Source: Photobacterium swingsii (lineage in GTDB: Bacteria > Pseudomonadota > Gammaproteobacteria > Enterobacterales > Vibrionaceae). Taken from it: a stretch of 64,000 nt of DNA. The notes beneath the pieces were generated by a model. The model saw only the letters and a program-made list of their open reading frames with translations, was not told where the DNA came from and did no database searches. Of the stretch, positions 7,769 through 16,598 are shown in pieces (the stretch's first letter is position 1; each line of letters starts with the position of its first letter). The stretch is from positions 1,364,001 to 1,428,000 of the forward strand of contig NZ_AP024853.1 in assembly GCF_024346715.1 (NCBI RefSeq), in the 5' to 3' direction. The position numbers and the translations under genes are program-made.

Positions 7769-10700
7769 ATGCCAACTACCTCGATCAAGTACCTCTGCGC
7801 ACTCGTTGCCGCATGCTCTGCTTCTTTTTCTTACGCCAATAACGATCCTCTATGGCTTAAAAATACAGCCCTATCACCGGATGGCAGTAAAATAGCTTTT
7901 ACTTACCAAAGTAAAATCTATATTGCGCCTAGCCAAGGAGGGGACGCTCGTGCCCTGACTGGTGGTGACTATTATCCTCACGCGTTGACTTGGTCATCGG
8001 ATAACTCAACCTTAGCCTTTGCGGCTAATCCCTTTGGTAATGATGATGTTTTTACCTTGTCGCTAGACAGTCTTGCCATGCAGCGTCTGACTTATAGCTC
8101 GGGCAGCGATATACCTACAGCTTTCACCCCTGATGGGCAGCAGGTGTTGTTTTCTACGACGCGCTCAACGCCGATAGATCAAGATTTCTATAGCCAAGCC
8201 AGTCCATGGTCATTTGGATCGCCGGGCAATCAGCTATATACCGTTAGCCTTGCCAATAGCGCCATGCAAAGTGTACTTGCGATTCCTGCTCGCCATGCAC
8301 AGTGGAATGAGCAGCAAGACAAACTCTTGTATAACACGCCCCACAAAGATCAACGCTACCGTAAGCATCAAACTTCGTTTGCTGTTCCGACTATTTGGCT
8401 ATTTGATGCTAAAACCCAACAACATCGCCAATTAACGCCAGATCGCGTGGCTGCGCAATCCCCCATTTGGGATCACAAGGGTGACGGTTTCTATTACTTG
8501 AGTGAACAGAGCGGTGATTTTAATGTTTGGTATTACAACTTAGCGACGAATGAAACCTCGCAGCTTACGCAGTTTGCTAAACACCCGGTCAGGGACTTAA
8601 CTGTTGCGGAAAATGGTGATATTGCCTTTTCTTATCGTGGTGAGTTATATCGCATGACAGAAGGAAGTCATGAGCCTCAAAAGATTGCGTTAAATATTAC
8701 GCATTTTGCACCAAGTAAAGATCGCTACTTTATAGCCAATGAGGCGTCGGCATTTGTGCCTTTGCAAAGAGATCCTGATAGTGATTCTGATGAAGTCTTG
8801 CTGGCGAGTTACGGTGATATTTTTGCGGTTGACGCAGAAAAAGACAAAGTAGTGCGCTTAACGGATTCCGCTGCTGCCGAAAAACAGATGGTTTATACCC
8901 CAGATGGTTATGGGGTACTTTATGCGGCATTAAGAGACGGTAATTGGGGCCTGTATGTTACAAAATCCTTGGTAGATGAAGAATTGCTATCTTCGGCGCC
9001 AGTGGTTAAGGAAGTCCCTTTCTTGCAAGTGGAGGGGGTAGATATTACTCAACCTCAATATTCACCTGACGGGGCTAAATTAGCTTTCGTTGTGGGTGGA
9101 CGTTCGCTCCATGTGATTGACCTTGAAGATTACGATCCCAATAAAGCCTTACCAGCTAAATTAATTAGCGCCTTGAAAGGAGGTAATCAACTGGTATTGG
9201 GGAAAGAGCTTATTTCACCTGAAAATGTGAGTGAGCGAGGCAGCTTACAATTTTCATGGTCGCCTGATTCGAGTCAGCTTGCTGTCCACGTAAACCCATC
9301 GCCCTATAACAATGATATTTTGGTTGTTGACGCTGAAGGTAAAAAGCCTGCGGTGAATGTGTCGCAAAATGGCTTCTATAACACACTGCCGAAGTGGAGT
9401 GATGATAGCCGTATTCTCAGTTGGTTATCGACGGAAGGTGGCCTGAAACGTACTGATGGTGAAGATGCAAACTATGTGATTAAAGGTGTCTTTACCAATG
9501 GTCAGGCGAAAGCGGATTATAAGAATGAAGTGGTACTAGAAGAAGATGAAATACCGTCTTATCCTTTTTCTGCGCGCAATCTTGAATACCGCCAAGCCTT
9601 TGAGTTTCCATTCTCAGGCAATATCCTCGATTTTGCTTTGTCTGGTGATCAGCTTTACGTCGTGGATGGCAAGTCGACCCCAGAAGGTGATGAACTGACA
9701 CGTAGCTTTGTGTACGACATTCGTAAACAGCAAACTGAACTCCTGTTCAATGATTTACCGATTGCAATGGCGAGTGTGATACGTCCACAACAAGGGGTGA
9801 TGTATTTACAGTTAGAAACCGATGTGGTGAAAGTTGATTTAGAGACGGCAGAGCAAACCTACCTGCCGATTAATTTGCCGATTGATTATCGCCATGAGCC
9901 GCGCAAAGCAGCGGCTTATCAGCAGATGCTAAAACAAACTGAGCAGCTTTATTATCGTCAGGATATGGGCAAAGTAGATTGGCATTACTACAGTCAGTTT
10001 TACCAACAATTTTTACCGCATATTAATAATGATAGAGATTTTGGCGTTTTGATCAGTGAACTATATGGTGAGCTGAATGCATCACATACCGGCGGTTATG
10101 GTGATCCTAACCAAACAGTGACTGAAGATGAAACGGCAGAGCTTGGTTTGGTGTTTACTAGCCAACGTGCTAACAGTTCGACGAAAGTACCAAGTGAAGG
10201 CTTAGTGATCGACAGCATTTTACCTGGTGGTCCTGCAGATCTTGGTGATGTTACGCTAGGTGTCGGTGACAAGCTGGTGGCGGTCAATGGTAAACCTGTA
10301 GCGACCTTGCCTGAACTAGCAAAAGCCTTAAACCATAAAGCGGAACAACAAGTTGAATTGACCCTAACTAAAAGCAATAACCTCATTAACAACAAAGAAT
10401 GGCAGGTCAGAGTTACTCCGACTGATCGCGAGCAGATTTCGGTGTTAGTCGCGAAGCGTTGGGAGATCGAACGCCGTAACTATGTAACCAAGCAAACCAA
10501 AGGCAAAGTGGCCTATGTTTACTTGCCAGACATGAGCAATGCCTCGTTCCAGCACTTACGTTCTGAAGCATTAGGGCGTTTTCGCTCTGCTGAAGCTTTG
10601 ATCCTTGATGTACGTTTTAATGGCGGTGGTTTCCTAGCCGATACGCTGATTGAGTTTCTCACTGCGCGTAAAGTTGCCGATGTGGTGCCGCACGCAGGGC

Positions 10701-11065
10701 GAGCCGCTTCAGATGCGAGTCGTCGAAATTGGTTGAAGCCTTCGTTAGTAATTGCGAACTCGGCATCATACTCTGAGGCCTCTGCGTTTAGTCAGTATTT
10801 CCAAGATCTGAAGGTCGGCCCTATCATAGGTGAACCTGTGCCAGGTACAGGTACAGCTGTAACTGGGTTTGAATCGGAAGTGTATGACGGCATCAGCTAC
10901 CGTTTCCCATATTTGCCGCTTAAAAATATGAAAGGGCAATATTACGAGAACTTGGAACTTCAGCCCGATGTTTTGGTGTTTAATACCCCAGAGCAAGTGG
11001 CAAAAGGTCAAGATACACAATTGGATGCTGCGATCAGTGAAGCGATGAAACTGCTAGCACCTTAG
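7769..11065 (+). CDS. Tricorn-like S41 protease, exported
   Basis: A 1098-residue protein with an N-terminal signal peptide (cleavage likely after FSYA near residue 24). Residues about 25-640 hold repeated beta-propeller blades of the TolB/WD40-like kind (SPDGSKIAFTYQ, SPDGAKLAFVVGG, WSPDSSQLAVHV). Then come a helical C1 domain, a PDZ domain (about 810-880: GLVIDSILPGGPADLG) and an S41 peptidase core. Catalytic residues match tricorn: Ser772-His773 in NASHTGGYGD and a nucleophile Ser near 1000-1002 in NSASYSEAS. Archaeal tricorn trims proteasome products in the cytosol; this relative is exported and probably degrades peptides in the periplasm or outside. A strong terminator follows at 11091. 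Confidence 0.88.
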   Translation: MPTTSIKYLCALVAACSASFSYANNDPLWLKNTALSPDGSKIAFTYQSKIYIAPSQGGDARALTGGDYYPHALTWSSDNSTLAFAANPFGNDDVFTLSLDSLAMQRLTYSSGSDIPTAFTPDGQQVLFSTTRSTPIDQDFYSQASPWSFGSPGNQLYTVSLANSAMQSVLAIPARHAQWNEQQDKLLYNTPHKDQRYRKHQTSFAVPTIWLFDAKTQQHRQLTPDRVAAQSPIWDHKGDGFYYLSEQSGDFNVWYYNLATNETSQLTQFAKHPVRDLTVAENGDIAFSYRGELYRMTEGSHEPQKIALNITHFAPSKDRYFIANEASAFVPLQRDPDSDSDEVLLASYGDIFAVDAEKDKVVRLTDSAAAEKQMVYTPDGYGVLYAALRDGNWGLYVTKSLVDEELLSSAPVVKEVPFLQVEGVDITQPQYSPDGAKLAFVVGGRSLHVIDLEDYDPNKALPAKLISALKGGNQLVLGKELISPENVSERGSLQFSWSPDSSQLAVHVNPSPYNNDILVVDAEGKKPAVNVSQNGFYNTLPKWSDDSRILSWLSTEGGLKRTDGEDANYVIKGVFTNGQAKADYKNEVVLEEDEIPSYPFSARNLEYRQAFEFPFSGNILDFALSGDQLYVVDGKSTPEGDELTRSFVYDIRKQQTELLFNDLPIAMASVIRPQQGVMYLQLETDVVKVDLETAEQTYLPINLPIDYRHEPRKAAAYQQMLKQTEQLYYRQDMGKVDWHYYSQFYQQFLPHINNDRDFGVLISELYGELNASHTGGYGDPNQTVTEDETAELGLVFTSQRANSSTKVPSEGLVIDSILPGGPADLGDVTLGVGDKLVAVNGKPVATLPELAKALNHKAEQQVELTLTKSNNLINNKEWQVRVTPTDREQISVLVAKRWEIERRNYVTKQTKGKVAYVYLPDMSNASFQHLRSEALGRFRSAEALILDVRFNGGGFLADTLIEFLTARKVADVVPHAGRAASDASRRNWLKPSLVIANSASYSEASAFSQYFQDLKVGPIIGEPVPGTGTAVTGFESEVYDGISYRFPYLPLKNMKGQYYENLELQPDVLVFNTPEQVAKGQDTQLDAAISEAMKLLAP

Positions 11066-11090
11066 TACACGGCGAGTGCTTTCGTTAAGG

Positions 11091-11122
11091 AAACAGCCTC
11101 ATGATGAATGAGGCTGTTTTTT
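11091..11122 (+). terminator. Rho-independent terminator after tricorn-like gene
   Basis: AACAGCCTCAT pairs with ATGAGGCTGTT across a 5-base loop, followed by a T-rich tract on the plus strand. The gene on the other strand ends 44 bases further on, so it may serve both. Confidence 0.85.
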
Positions 11123-11165
11123 ATATACCTGTTTTTTAGGTGGAGTGGAAAAGCCTGTTGGCTGA

Positions 11166-12332
11166 CTATCCCATGATCACGTGCGGAATATAACGTGACA
11201 TATCTTGGGTGACCAGCGAGCTGTCCTCGCGAATGGAGATGCCAGCAGCTTCATCATTCACCAGCCAACTGCCGATTAACGTGTAGTTATCACCAAATTT
11301 AGGCAGTGGATGAAAAGCCTGGTAAATCACCCCTTCATCGCCGTACGGGCCGTCGACCCGCAAAGTTTGTTGGCCATTTTGTACTACGGTAATGTTGGCG
11401 CCTTCACGCGCAAATAGTGGCTTTACGACATAGTCTTTAAGCGTTGATAATTCACGATCGTCGGCGAAAAAGGCTGGAAGTAAGTTAGGGTGACCTTTAA
11501 ACTCTTTCCATAATAGAGGCAGTAAGGCTTTGTTGCTAAGAACTGATTTCCACATCGGCTCTAGCCAGTTAACTTTGGCTTGATCTAAATATTGGGCATA
11601 GTCTTCACGGAACATGTCTTCCCACGGATAGAGCTTGAACATCCAGCGAATAGGAGTGTCTTTGAGATCGGTAAATTCGTTGTTTCCATTGATACCTATG
11701 TCTTCAACGTGAACAAACGCCGTCGATAAGCCCGCCTCTTTGGCGCAATCTTCTATGTATTGTACTGTGCCGCGATCTTCTACTGTGTCTTTACAGCACG
11801 AAAAGTGAATAGTTTGCCCCGGTTGCATACTGGACAGCTCTTTGAAGCGTTTGATCAGGAGTTCTTGCAGTAAATTGCACTGATCAGCATCGCGACGGAG
11901 CTGGCCATTATCTACTAAGTCTTCAAGCCACAACCATTGCCAGAAACCCGTTTCATACAGTGAGGTGGGGGTATCGGCATTATTTTCATATAACTTTGCG
12001 AAGCCTTTACCATCGTAGGCAAAATCGAGGCGAGAATAGAGTGAAGGCTCTTGGCGCTTCCACGAATCCAGCACGTTTTGCCACATAGTTTCAGGAATTT
12101 GGAAGCGTTGTAGCCAGTATTCGTCTTTAACCACTTTGTCGACCATGGCTAAACACATTTGGTGGATTTCTTCGGTAGGTGCTTCGAGATCTTGCTCGAT
12201 TTGCTTCAGGGTGAATTGATAGTAAGCCGTTTCATCCCAGTAAGGGTCTTCATACATAGAGTGAAAACCAAAGCCATATTCTTTCGCTAATGCACGCCAG
12301 TGCGGTCTTTCCTGCGCATTGATCCGAAGCAT
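11166..12332 (-). CDS. Glutathionylspermidine synthase-like ATP-grasp protein (YgiC/YjfC family)
   Basis: This 388-residue protein matches in length and content the YgiC/YjfC family, the C-terminal synthetase half of E. coli glutathionylspermidine synthase. Typical features are the N-terminal region RPHWRALAKEYGFGFH, an acid-rich metal/ATP region (YENNADTPTSLYE near 112) and the ATP-grasp lysine strand YVVKPLFAREGANI near 305. Such enzymes join a peptide carboxylate to an amine using ATP. The amidase half is absent, as in all YgiC/YjfC proteins, and the true substrates are not established. The gene stands alone, with no YgiB-like partner visible next to it. Confidence 0.85.
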   Translation of the reverse strand: MLRINAQERPHWRALAKEYGFGFHSMYEDPYWDETAYYQFTLKQIEQDLEAPTEEIHQMCLAMVDKVVKDEYWLQRFQIPETMWQNVLDSWKRQEPSLYSRLDFAYDGKGFAKLYENNADTPTSLYETGFWQWLWLEDLVDNGQLRRDADQCNLLQELLIKRFKELSSMQPGQTIHFSCCKDTVEDRGTVQYIEDCAKEAGLSTAFVHVEDIGINGNNEFTDLKDTPIRWMFKLYPWEDMFREDYAQYLDQAKVNWLEPMWKSVLSNKALLPLLWKEFKGHPNLLPAFFADDRELSTLKDYVVKPLFAREGANITVVQNGQQTLRVDGPYGDEGVIYQAFHPLPKFGDNYTLIGSWLVNDEAAGISIREDSSLVTQDMSRYIPHVIMG

Positions 12333-12544
12333 GGGTGTCCAACCTTTTATCTTTGATTATCGTGCTGATATGTAAGCGAATATGCCACTATCCATACCAT
12401 GATCGCAACCCGTGACAACGAAGTTTATAGCGTGTTTCGCAGTTTAATTGTGCTTTGCGCCAATAAGGCATAGGGTTTACAGGTTTATATGATGTGTATA
12501 TGATTCGTATATATTTCATATATTCAAGCTGATACGGTGTCACG

Positions 12545-12751
12545 ATGGGAATCGTTAAAATTTCAGAAGAACTACACGAAGAGATCCGCAGAGCCAGTGG
12601 TGCGATGTCGCGATCGATTAATTCGCAGGCCGAGTTTTGGATCAAAATGGGCATGATGGCGGAGCTTAATCCAACGTTGAGCTATAACGAATTGGTGCGT
12701 CAGTTATTAAGCAGCGATGCTAGCAACTTAAAGGTGACTAATAATGATTAA
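12545..12751 (+). CDS. ParD-like ribbon-helix-helix protein
   Basis: A 68-residue protein. Its first strand and two helices (MGIVKISEELHEEIRRASG, then MSRSINSQAEFWIKMGMMAE) fit the ParD_like family, related to antitoxins with a ribbon-helix-helix DNA-binding fold. The C-terminal helix LSYNELVRQLL could contact a partner. No ParE/RelE-type toxin gene is adjacent. Instead the last 8 bases overlap the start of a methionine aminopeptidase gene, so the two are translated together. It may be an autoregulator of this operon or a protein partner of the enzyme; neither can be settled from the sequence. Confidence 0.75.
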   Translation: MGIVKISEELHEEIRRASGAMSRSINSQAEFWIKMGMMAELNPTLSYNELVRQLLSSDASNLKVTNND

Positions 12752-13520
12752 TGTGGTGGTGAAAACGCCAGAGCAAATTGCACTGATGCGTGAATCTGGC
12801 CGCTTGTTGGCAGAAGTCTTTACCATGTTAGACAGCTTTGTTGTTGCCGGTGTGACAACGATGGAGATTAATGATCGCGTTGATGACTACATAGTGAATA
12901 CGCTAAACGCACGCCCTGCCAGTAAAGGTCAGTATGATTACCCTTACGTGCTGAATGCATCGATCAATGAGGTAATTTGTCATGGCATGCCGCAAGCGCA
13001 CCGTGCTTTGAAAGTTGGCGATATTATCAATCTCGATATTACGTTAGAGAAAAATGGCTACATTGCTGATTCCAGCAAGATGTACATGGTTGGTGAGGTA
13101 TCACCACAGGCGCGTAAATTAGTGAAGGAAACTTATAACGCGCTTTGGAAAGGAATAGCCCAAGTAAAACCTGGTGCACGCTTAGGTGATATAGCACATG
13201 CCGTGCAGCAACATGCCGAAAGCCATGGCTATAGTGTCGTGCGTGAATATTGTGGTCATGGTATTGGTCAGGCAATGCATGAAGATCCACAAGTATTGCA
13301 TGTGGGCCGTGCTGGTACCGGCATGGTGCTCAAAGAGGGCATGACATTCACGATTGAGCCAATGATTAACCAAGGCACCCATCGCACAAAAACCAAAAAA
13401 GACGGCTGGACTGTCGTGACGCGTGATAAAAAATTATCGGCACAGTGGGAACACACAGTTGCAGTAACAAGTGACGGTGTTGAGGTGTTAACCTTGCGTC
13501 CAGATGAAGTTAGTCGTTAA
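12744..13520 (+). CDS. Type I methionine aminopeptidase (second, ParD-linked copy)
   Basis: This 258-residue enzyme removes the initiator methionine from new proteins. All five metal ligands of the pita-bread fold are in place: Asp98 (INLDITL), Asp109 (IADSSKM), His172 (CGHGIGQ), the Glu of FTIEPM near 205 and the Glu of QWEHTVAV near 236. It begins inside the ParD-like gene. The housekeeping map gene normally sits near rpsB/tsf, and none of those genes is here, so this is probably an accessory copy. Accessory copies may serve stress or handle a subset of substrates. Function as an aminopeptidase is secure; the special role is not. Confidence 0.9.
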   Translation: MINVVVKTPEQIALMRESGRLLAEVFTMLDSFVVAGVTTMEINDRVDDYIVNTLNARPASKGQYDYPYVLNASINEVICHGMPQAHRALKVGDIINLDITLEKNGYIADSSKMYMVGEVSPQARKLVKETYNALWKGIAQVKPGARLGDIAHAVQQHAESHGYSVVREYCGHGIGQAMHEDPQVLHVGRAGTGMVLKEGMTFTIEPMINQGTHRTKTKKDGWTVVTRDKKLSAQWEHTVAVTSDGVEVLTLRPDEVSR

Positions 13521-13607
13521 CAGGTCACTGTATTTGTTGAGGCGTATTCGCTTAATGACATGGGTACCATGCTCGTTACTGCGAGTACGCCCGTTTACTG
13601 TGGAGAG

Positions 13608-14216
13608 CTACTTCACTGCATACGCTGCTAAAAATTGATCGACAGCACAAGTGATGGCTAACTGTTGTTGTTCTTCTGACGCGATAGGTTGGTGCATCAA
13701 AATTTGAGGCCAAAAAACAACGGCTTTTAAGCTGGCGAAAAATTGCTCCGCGGCAATTTGTGGATGAGAAACGGCAAGTTTATCGGCGGTATTGGCGTTG
13801 TCGATCCACTGCTCAAAGCTGTAGCCTCCTTCGAGATTCTGTAACCTTTCTAGCATGATATTAGCGATGACATTAGAGCGAATACACTCAGTCATCACCA
13901 TGCGTGAAAGAGTGAGAAATTCCGTTTGGCACAGTAACGTCACCTCCTTTTGGGCAATAGCAACAAGCTGTGCTCTAACGTCTGATTTCTCATCAAAGCT
14001 TAAGGTTTTCATTACCTTGCACCCTTCCAATAGCCTATCAACAATCACTGAAAATAAGCTGTCTTTGGTTGGGTAGTATTTATACAAAGTACGTTTTGAT
14101 ACCTCAGCCTGTTTCGCTATGGCTTCCATACTTGCTTGCTCTAAACCCTTTTCAGCAAAAATATTTATCGCTGATTGAATAATATTTTCTTGTTTAATTT
14201 CAGCCACTTTAGCCAT
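13608..14216 (-). CDS. TetR family repressor
   Basis: A regulator of about 202 residues from the start MAKVAEIKQ at 14216; a longer in-frame reading to 14324 would run through the promoter and operators and is rejected. The N-terminal helix-turn-helix (AIAKQAEVSKRTLYKYYPTKDSLF) is typical TetR; the rest is a ligand-binding domain with no clear signature (AefR-like C-terminus possible). It faces a metallo-hydrolase gene, and two matching operator-like sites lie between them, so it most likely represses both itself and that gene. Confidence 0.88.
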   Translation of the reverse strand: MAKVAEIKQENIIQSAINIFAEKGLEQASMEAIAKQAEVSKRTLYKYYPTKDSLFSVIVDRLLEGCKVMKTLSFDEKSDVRAQLVAIAQKEVTLLCQTEFLTLSRMVMTECIRSNVIANIMLERLQNLEGGYSFEQWIDNANTADKLAVSHPQIAAEQFFASLKAVVFWPQILMHQPIASEEQQQLAITCAVDQFLAAYAVK

Positions 14217-14242
14217 AAATCGCCTTTTTGCTAAAAATAATG

Positions 14243-14260
14243 GTAAACGGTGGTGTTTAC
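14243..14260. promoter_or_regulatory. Putative TetR operator 1
   Basis: GTAAACGGTGGTGTTTAC has perfect 6-base outer arms (GTAAAC/GTTTAC). It matches the reverse complement of the second site (14289-14306) at 16 of 18 positions. It lies 26 bases upstream of the TetR start. Confidence 0.7.
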
Positions 14261-14288
14261 TTTTTCGTGAAAACCAATAATATTGAAA

Positions 14289-14306
14289 GTATACACCATC
14301 GTTTAC
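14289..14306. promoter_or_regulatory. Putative TetR operator 2
   Basis: GTATACACCATCGTTTAC is an inverted copy of operator 1 (16 of 18 positions). It lies 20 bases upstream of the metallo-hydrolase start, where binding would block its transcription. Confidence 0.7.
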
Positions 14307-14326
14307 TTTTGAGGCTAGCTGCAATT

Positions 14327-15487
14327 ATGAACACTGCAATGAAAACATCTCTGGTTTCTGTTTTAGGCGTACTTGGCCTGGCTGGTGCAGCAGGTGGTAA
14401 CGTAACGGGCGATCTTGTTAAGAGTGAAGATATCCGCCAAGAACGCATTGCTCAGTCGCCTCAATTTAAAGATGGCAAAGTGATTTCAAATATCGTCAAG
14501 GTCGATACGGATCAAGGTATGGCGAAACTAATGTGGCGCTTTTTTGCTGAACGTAGCCAAATGAAGCCAGCAAAGGCTTTGCCTTATCACGCGGTTGATA
14601 CGGCAGCATTGGCGACACCGAGCGATGCATTGCGTGTCACTTGGCTAGGGCATTCTTCGTTGTTTGTGGAAGTTGATCGTACCCGAATTTTGATTGATCC
14701 TGTGTTTGATTATGCTGCGCCAGCTGCATTCGCTGGCTTGTTTAAACGTAATGTTGAAGCGCCAGTTGCGCGTGAAGACCTGCCATTGCCTGATGTGATT
14801 GTGATTTCGCATGATCACTATGATCACCTCGAAGAATCAACGGCACGTTATTTTGCGGATCAAGGCGTACGATTTTTAGTGCCGCTTGGGGTTGGCCGTC
14901 ATCTTGAAGGTTGGGGGATCGATCCTAACTTGATTGATGAACTGGACTGGTGGGAGCACAAAGAGATCAACAGCGTGACCTTAACAGCAGCCCCTGCCAA
15001 TCATAATTCAGGGCGAGGTTTATTCGATACCAATAAAACATTGTGGGCGTCTTGGGCGATTCAGGCTGATTCTGGTAGCGTGTTTTACAGTGGCGATACC
15101 GCTTATGGCGGTCATTTTACCGAGATCGGTGAGCGCTTAGGGCCATTTGACTTATCTTTTATTGAAGTTGCGGCTAACGTGAAAGACGGTGAAGGTTACC
15201 CTGTTGAGGGGTGGGGGCATATGCAAGCTTCCCATACTATGCAGGCGCACCTTGATGTTCGAGCGGAAAAGTTATTTCCCGTACACTGGTCGACCTATGA
15301 ATTGTTTCTACACCGCTGGGATGAACCCGTGAATGATTTGATTGAAGAAGCAAATACCCATGGGGCGACGCTGGTGACACCTATGGTGGGAGACAGTTTA
15401 GATTTCTCGCAAGCTATCACGACAGATTACTGGTGGAAAAAACTTAATCAGCCAGAACAATCGTTAGTGATGAATCAAGCTGAGTAA
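14327..15487 (+). CDS. Metallo-beta-lactamase-fold hydrolase (UlaG/NAPE-PLD-like)
   Basis: The start at 14327 gives 386 residues beginning MNTAMKTSLVSVLGVLGLAG, a probable signal or membrane anchor; the upstream in-frame ATG at 14228 lies within the operator region and is unlikely. The metal-binding motif is SHDHYDHLEE (HxHxDH), with further ligands expected at NHNSGRG, YSGDTAY and PVHWSTYE. The domain resembles the Zn-dependent hydrolases related to UlaG lactonases and NAPE-phospholipase D. The substrate is unknown. Two TetR operator-like sites lie just upstream, so the gene is probably induced by a ligand of the divergent TetR protein. Confidence 0.85.
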   Translation: MNTAMKTSLVSVLGVLGLAGAAGGNVTGDLVKSEDIRQERIAQSPQFKDGKVISNIVKVDTDQGMAKLMWRFFAERSQMKPAKALPYHAVDTAALATPSDALRVTWLGHSSLFVEVDRTRILIDPVFDYAAPAAFAGLFKRNVEAPVAREDLPLPDVIVISHDHYDHLEESTARYFADQGVRFLVPLGVGRHLEGWGIDPNLIDELDWWEHKEINSVTLTAAPANHNSGRGLFDTNKTLWASWAIQADSGSVFYSGDTAYGGHFTEIGERLGPFDLSFIEVAANVKDGEGYPVEGWGHMQASHTMQAHLDVRAEKLFPVHWSTYELFLHRWDEPVNDLIEEANTHGATLVTPMVGDSLDFSQAITTDYWWKKLNQPEQSLVMNQAE

Positions 15488-15502
15488 TCAAAGCGCATGA
15501 GT

Positions 15503-15536
15503 AAAAGGAGAGCCGATGTGTTCTCCTTTTTTATTT
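15503..15536 (+). terminator. Terminator after metallo-hydrolase gene
   Basis: AAAAGGAGA pairs with TCTCCTTTT across a 10-base loop and runs into a T-rich stretch on the plus strand. The A-run before it may let it work for the convergent LysR gene too. Confidence 0.75.
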
Positions 15537-15553
15537 ATGCCAGATTCAAATCA

Positions 15554-16447
15554 TTACCGTTCGTTCATACTAAAGTTTGCGACAACCGTTGCGAGCTGAT
15601 CACGCAGTTGACGTTCAGTATCTGACAGTATTTTGTTTTTTGGCCAAATAATATCGTATTGCGCGCTATGTTGGGTGGCAGAAAACTCAGGCGTAAAGGT
15701 TACTATCCCCTCTGGTAATGGGGCCGAGTGATCAACTGCCAGAAATGCCCAGCCAATATTCGCTTGTAAGGTAGCCAGTAAGGCGTCATAGCCTTCGCAA
15801 TACCAACGTTGTGATGACATGGCGACTGTTTGGACGAGTTGGCTGTCTAACATTGAAGTGGCAACAAGTTGAGTCGATGTGGCTAAATCATCATTGCTGA
15901 TGTGGCGTTTATGACGAAATGGGTGCTGCTTGCCACAAGCGAATATGTAGTGGATATGGCCAACAGCCGTGAACTCATAAAAACTGGAGTTACTTTCTAA
16001 ACTAGGGGTAAGTGCTAAGTCGACTTGGTTGTTTTTAACCAAATCGAAAATTTGGGTACTCGCTTTACGTACTAATTTTAATTGCATTATCGGGTATTGC
16101 TTATGGATACGCTGAAGCCACGCCATGAAAGGGGCTAAGGGTAAATCTTCATCAAACGCAATCGTCAGCGAGACTGGTGAGCCTGCTGAAATTAATGCCG
16201 CACTATTTTCAAACCGTTCAGCACTATTAAGTGCAAGCTTGGCGCTGTCATACAAAGCCAGCCCTGCTTCCGTTACCTGCGGGTATTTCCCCTTTCTGTC
16301 GAACAATACGATATTTAATTCATCTTCAAGTTTAGCGATGTTGCTACTGATAGTGCTTTGCTGGCGGCCAAGCTGGCGTGCTGCGGCGCTGAATGAACCG
16401 GTGTCAGCAGCTGCGATAAAACTTTTGAGCAATTCTGAATTGATCAT
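15554..16447 (-). CDS. LysR family regulator
   Basis: A 297-residue LysR protein. The winged helix is at the N-terminus (SFIAAADTGSFSAAARQLGRQQSTISSNIAKLEDEL), followed by the usual two-lobed co-inducer domain (VSLTIAFDEDLPLAPFMAWL onward). It lies head to head with a beta-lactamase-fold serine hydrolase gene, 151 bases apart, which is the classical arrangement for a LysR target. The ligand is not known. Confidence 0.9.
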   Translation of the reverse strand: MINSELLKSFIAAADTGSFSAAARQLGRQQSTISSNIAKLEDELNIVLFDRKGKYPQVTEAGLALYDSAKLALNSAERFENSAALISAGSPVSLTIAFDEDLPLAPFMAWLQRIHKQYPIMQLKLVRKASTQIFDLVKNNQVDLALTPSLESNSSFYEFTAVGHIHYIFACGKQHPFRHKRHISNDDLATSTQLVATSMLDSQLVQTVAMSSQRWYCEGYDALLATLQANIGWAFLAVDHSAPLPEGIVTFTPEFSATQHSAQYDIIWPKNKILSDTERQLRDQLATVVANFSMNER

Positions 16448-16598
16448 ACTGTTAATAGATTCGAGAGGTTAGGTATCAAGTATAGATGGTATCGATGGAA
16501 ACCAGTTCAAACTATTTCTAATTTACTGTGATTATGTCGTCAAGCCAAGGCAAACCGCCTTAATGCATTTTGCTTTAACGTCATAAAGAAGAGTATTA

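Noticed and set aside
12545..12751. Complete ParDE toxin-antitoxin system
   Set aside because: No ParE/RelE-like toxin frame is adjacent; the overlapping gene is an intact methionine aminopeptidase.
13608..14324. Longer TetR protein of 238 residues
   Set aside because: The extra N-terminal part runs through both operator-like sites and has no TetR-like sequence; the start at 14216 fits the family.
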